Assembly: GCA_023392225.1 (NCBI GenBank)
Contig: JAEVZM010000117.1
Location: 1-7,494, forward strand
DNA: 7,494 nt
Reading direction: 5' to 3'
Source: Pseudomonadota bacterium
GTDB lineage: Bacteria > Pseudomonadota > Alphaproteobacteria > Rhizobiales > Kaistiaceae
Both the position numbers and the translations under genes were made by a program. Positions within the stretch are counted from its first letter, which is position 1. Each line of letters begins with the position of its first letter. Under the pieces are notes generated by a model that was given only the letters and a program-made list of their open reading frames with translations, was not told the DNA's origin and did not search any database. Shown here one piece after another: positions 5,389-7,494 of the stretch.

Positions 5389-7494
5389 ATGCGAATACGC
5401 TTCTGGCTGGCCGCCGCCGCCACCACTTCGTTCCTCGTGCCGCAGGCCGCCTCCGCCGAGGCGGCGGTCGAGGCCGCGGTCCGCGGATGGATCGCCGCCC
5501 TCGACGCGACTCCGGAGTGGGTCGCGAGTTTCGACGGCCTGCTCTACGACCCGGCCACCGATACCGCCCGCGTCTCGGGCCTGACCATTACGGCCGAGCA
5601 ACCGGGAGGCCCCGAGCAGGCCCCGGCCGCTTTCTCGCTGAAGACGCTCGTCGTCGGCGGCTATACCGAGGGTCCGGACGGCTACAAGGTGCGTTCGATC
5701 ACCGCCGATGGCGGGACACTTCAGGCCGGGTTCATGACCATCCGGCTGTCCGACATCGCCTTCGACGACCTCTCGGCGCCCTACGGCCTCACCTTCTCCT
5801 ACGACGCGAAGAAGCCGTTCTCGTCGATCATGGAGAGCTACGCCCAGTTGCTCGACGTCGGGCTCCGCGAGGGCCGTATCGGCACGGTCGAGCTCGACCA
5901 GACCCACACCGGCGTCACCAGCACCGTGGTCTATAACGACTTCCACATCGCCGACATGGCGAATGGCCAGGTCGGCCGTTTCGATACCGGCGCGGTGAAG
6001 ATGGAGTCGCCGACGCCGGACGGCCTGGTCAAGATGGCGATCGGCGGCATCGAGAGCCGCGACACCGATCTCGGCACCTTCGTGCATGTCTACGATCCCG
6101 CCGCCTATACCGCCGGCGTGGGCGACATGGAGTGGCGCGACGCCCTCGGCTACGCCGCCTATCACGACGTGCTGATGGAAGTCCCCGGGGCTCGCATCAA
6201 CATCGGCGACATCGTGCTCGAGGACTTCCGGCTGCGGCAGCCGCCGGAGAGCTTCGTCGGCTTCTTCGACGAGGTCATCGCCCGGCCCAACATGCCGGAT
6301 GCGCTGGCCGAGCGGCTCGCCATGCGCGCCCTCCCGGCGATGTTCTCGTCCTTCTCGATCGGACGCTTCGCCATCCTCGACACATCCGTCGAGGCAATGG
6401 GCATCGACCATCTCGCGCTTCGTGACTTCCACATGAACGACTTCTCGATCGACGGTCTCGGCGAGATGGGCTTCGAGGGCCTCGAGGGCGTGGTCCAGGG
6501 CCAGGGCGCCATCGAGATGGCCCGCTTCGCCTTCGGCGGCATCACCTTCGGCGGCTACGAGGCGCTGACCGAGATGATCGAGGCCGGCACGGCATCACCG
6601 CCCAAGGACGTCACCCATCTGGCGCCGCGGCTCGGATTCCTCGAGATCGCTGGCATCGAGCTCCAGACGCCGGACATTCCGCGCCTCTCGGTCGAGCGCT
6701 TCCGCAGCGACTTCACCAACTATGTCGGCCTGATCCCGACCCGGGTGACGGCCGCGCTCAAGGGGCTGTCGATTCCGGTCGCAGCGATCACCGACCGCTC
6801 CGCCCGCGAGATGCTGCGCACCCTCGGCTACGAGCGCATCGTCTCCAACTTCGGTCTCGACGTCGACTATGACGAAGCGGCCAAGCGCGTCTCGCTCGCC
6901 GACCTGCACTACGGCATCGAACAGATGGGCTCGTTCAAGATGAGCGGCGCGCTCACCGGCCTGCCGATCGAGGCGCTTCAGGACGACGCCCTGATGGAGC
7001 GGATCACGCCTCAGCTCCTCCTCGAGCGGGCCAGCTTCACCTTCACCGACGACTCGATCGTCGGCAAGGGGCTCGACATGCTCGCCGGATACATGAACGC
7101 GCCCGCCGGCCTGTTCCGCGACCAGTTCGCCGACGCCATGCCGTTCCTGCTGTCGGTCGCGGTGCAGAACGACCCCCAGCTGATGCAGATCGTCAACCAG
7201 TCCGGCCTGTTCAAGCAGCTCACCCCGGTGGTCCGCGACTTCGTCGCCAACCCGGGCTCGTCGATCACCATCTCGCTCGCCCCGCCGACCCCGGTCGCCC
7301 TCCAGGCGATCACCGATGCGGTCGAGAACACGCCCAAGGAGGTGGTGCCGCTGCTCGGCCTGACCATCACCGGCGAGAAGGGCGACCTCGCCGCCCCCAC
7401 GGAGCCGACCGCGCCGACGGAGCCGACTGGCCCCGGCACCGACGGCAATACCGGGGGCGGCACCGACGACGGCTCGTCGCCCGCCTCGCGGACC
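5389..7494 (+). CDS. Exported paralogue B, at least 702 aa, 3' end outside window
   Basis: Reads without a stop from ATG 5389 to the window edge. GGAG (5377-5380) lies 8 nt upstream. A signal peptide (MRIRFWLAAAATTSFLVPQAASA, cleavage near 23) marks it as exported. The region around 45-165 matches the N-terminal part of the 378 aa protein: VASFDG then VSGLTI, against VTYDNA then ITNLQVSG. About 448-670 matches its C-terminal part: LIPTR, LGYE (479-482), GSFKMSGALTGL, KGLDMLAGYMNAP, AMPFLLSVAVQNDPQLMQ, SITISLAPPTPVAL (625-638). Between them lie about 270 extra residues, in which an NDFHIADM segment (183-190) recurs as RDFHMNDF (345-352), each followed by a GAVKM/GAIEM-like strand. From about 680 the sequence turns into a Pro/Thr/Gly/Asp-rich tail (PTEPTAPTEPTGPG), probably disordered. 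Function unknown. Long frames on the opposite strand here are shadows. The true C-terminus cannot be seen. Confidence 0.93.
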   Translation, partial: MRIRFWLAAAATTSFLVPQAASAEAAVEAAVRGWIAALDATPEWVASFDGLLYDPATDTARVSGLTITAEQPGGPEQAPAAFSLKTLVVGGYTEGPDGYKVRSITADGGTLQAGFMTIRLSDIAFDDLSAPYGLTFSYDAKKPFSSIMESYAQLLDVGLREGRIGTVELDQTHTGVTSTVVYNDFHIADMANGQVGRFDTGAVKMESPTPDGLVKMAIGGIESRDTDLGTFVHVYDPAAYTAGVGDMEWRDALGYAAYHDVLMEVPGARINIGDIVLEDFRLRQPPESFVGFFDEVIARPNMPDALAERLAMRALPAMFSSFSIGRFAILDTSVEAMGIDHLALRDFHMNDFSIDGLGEMGFEGLEGVVQGQGAIEMARFAFGGITFGGYEALTEMIEAGTASPPKDVTHLAPRLGFLEIAGIELQTPDIPRLSVERFRSDFTNYVGLIPTRVTAALKGLSIPVAAITDRSAREMLRTLGYERIVSNFGLDVDYDEAAKRVSLADLHYGIEQMGSFKMSGALTGLPIEALQDDALMERITPQLLLERASFTFTDDSIVGKGLDMLAGYMNAPAGLFRDQFADAMPFLLSVAVQNDPQLMQIVNQSGLFKQLTPVVRDFVANPGSSITISLAPPTPVALQAITDAVENTPKEVVPLLGLTITGEKGDLAAPTEPTAPTEPTGPGTDGNTGGGTDDGSSPASRT

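Noticed and set aside
5302..6432. 376-codon minus-strand frame opposite paralogue B
   Set aside because: Asp/Val/Gly/His-rich shadow typical of the antisense of a GC-rich gene; the plus strand has a signal peptide and homology to its neighbour.

Overview
The window is very GC-rich, with strong G/C third-position bias, and looks chromosomal. It most likely comes from an alphaproteobacterium, probably in or near the Hyphomicrobiales. The evidence is a bS21 protein with the alphaproteobacterial-type sequence and C-terminal extension, a small acidic protein with the ESFPASDPP motif, and a possible EcfG-type (general stress response) promoter. I see no phage, transposase, CRISPR, tRNA or rRNA genes.

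Layout. (1) 64-1332, plus strand: a GT-B type glycosyltransferase, followed by a GC-rich hairpin. (2) 1333-1987: about 650 bases with no credible gene, holding several palindromes. (3) 3076-1988, minus strand: rpsU (bS21) with a leader containing two perfect stem-loops, a strong hairpin after its stop, then two small uncharacterised genes (133 aa, and a 98 aa secreted protein). (4) 3077-3357: the divergent control region. It carries a canonical intrinsic terminator pointing leftward with no annotated gene feeding it, plus a promoter-like element for the rightward genes. (5) 3358-4010, plus strand: a 64 aa ESFPASDPP protein and, 8 nt later, a probable TTG-started exported protein of 149 aa with eight cysteines. 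(6) 4169-7494, plus strand: two adjacent exported proteins (378 aa, and more than 702 aa running off the window) that are diverged paralogues. The larger one has an extra middle section and a Pro/Thr/Gly-rich tail.

How the genes may work together. Five of the seven non-rpsU genes are small or uncharacterised, and four carry clear export signals. The tandem pair at 4169-7494 is the most distinctive system: both copies share N-terminal and C-terminal homologous regions, each has its own good ribosome binding site, and a perfect 8-bp stem-loop separates them. Their function is unknown; a paired periplasmic or envelope role is inference. The 3245-3335 region is the best place to look for an undescribed RNA, either a short sRNA or an attenuator upstream of rpsU.
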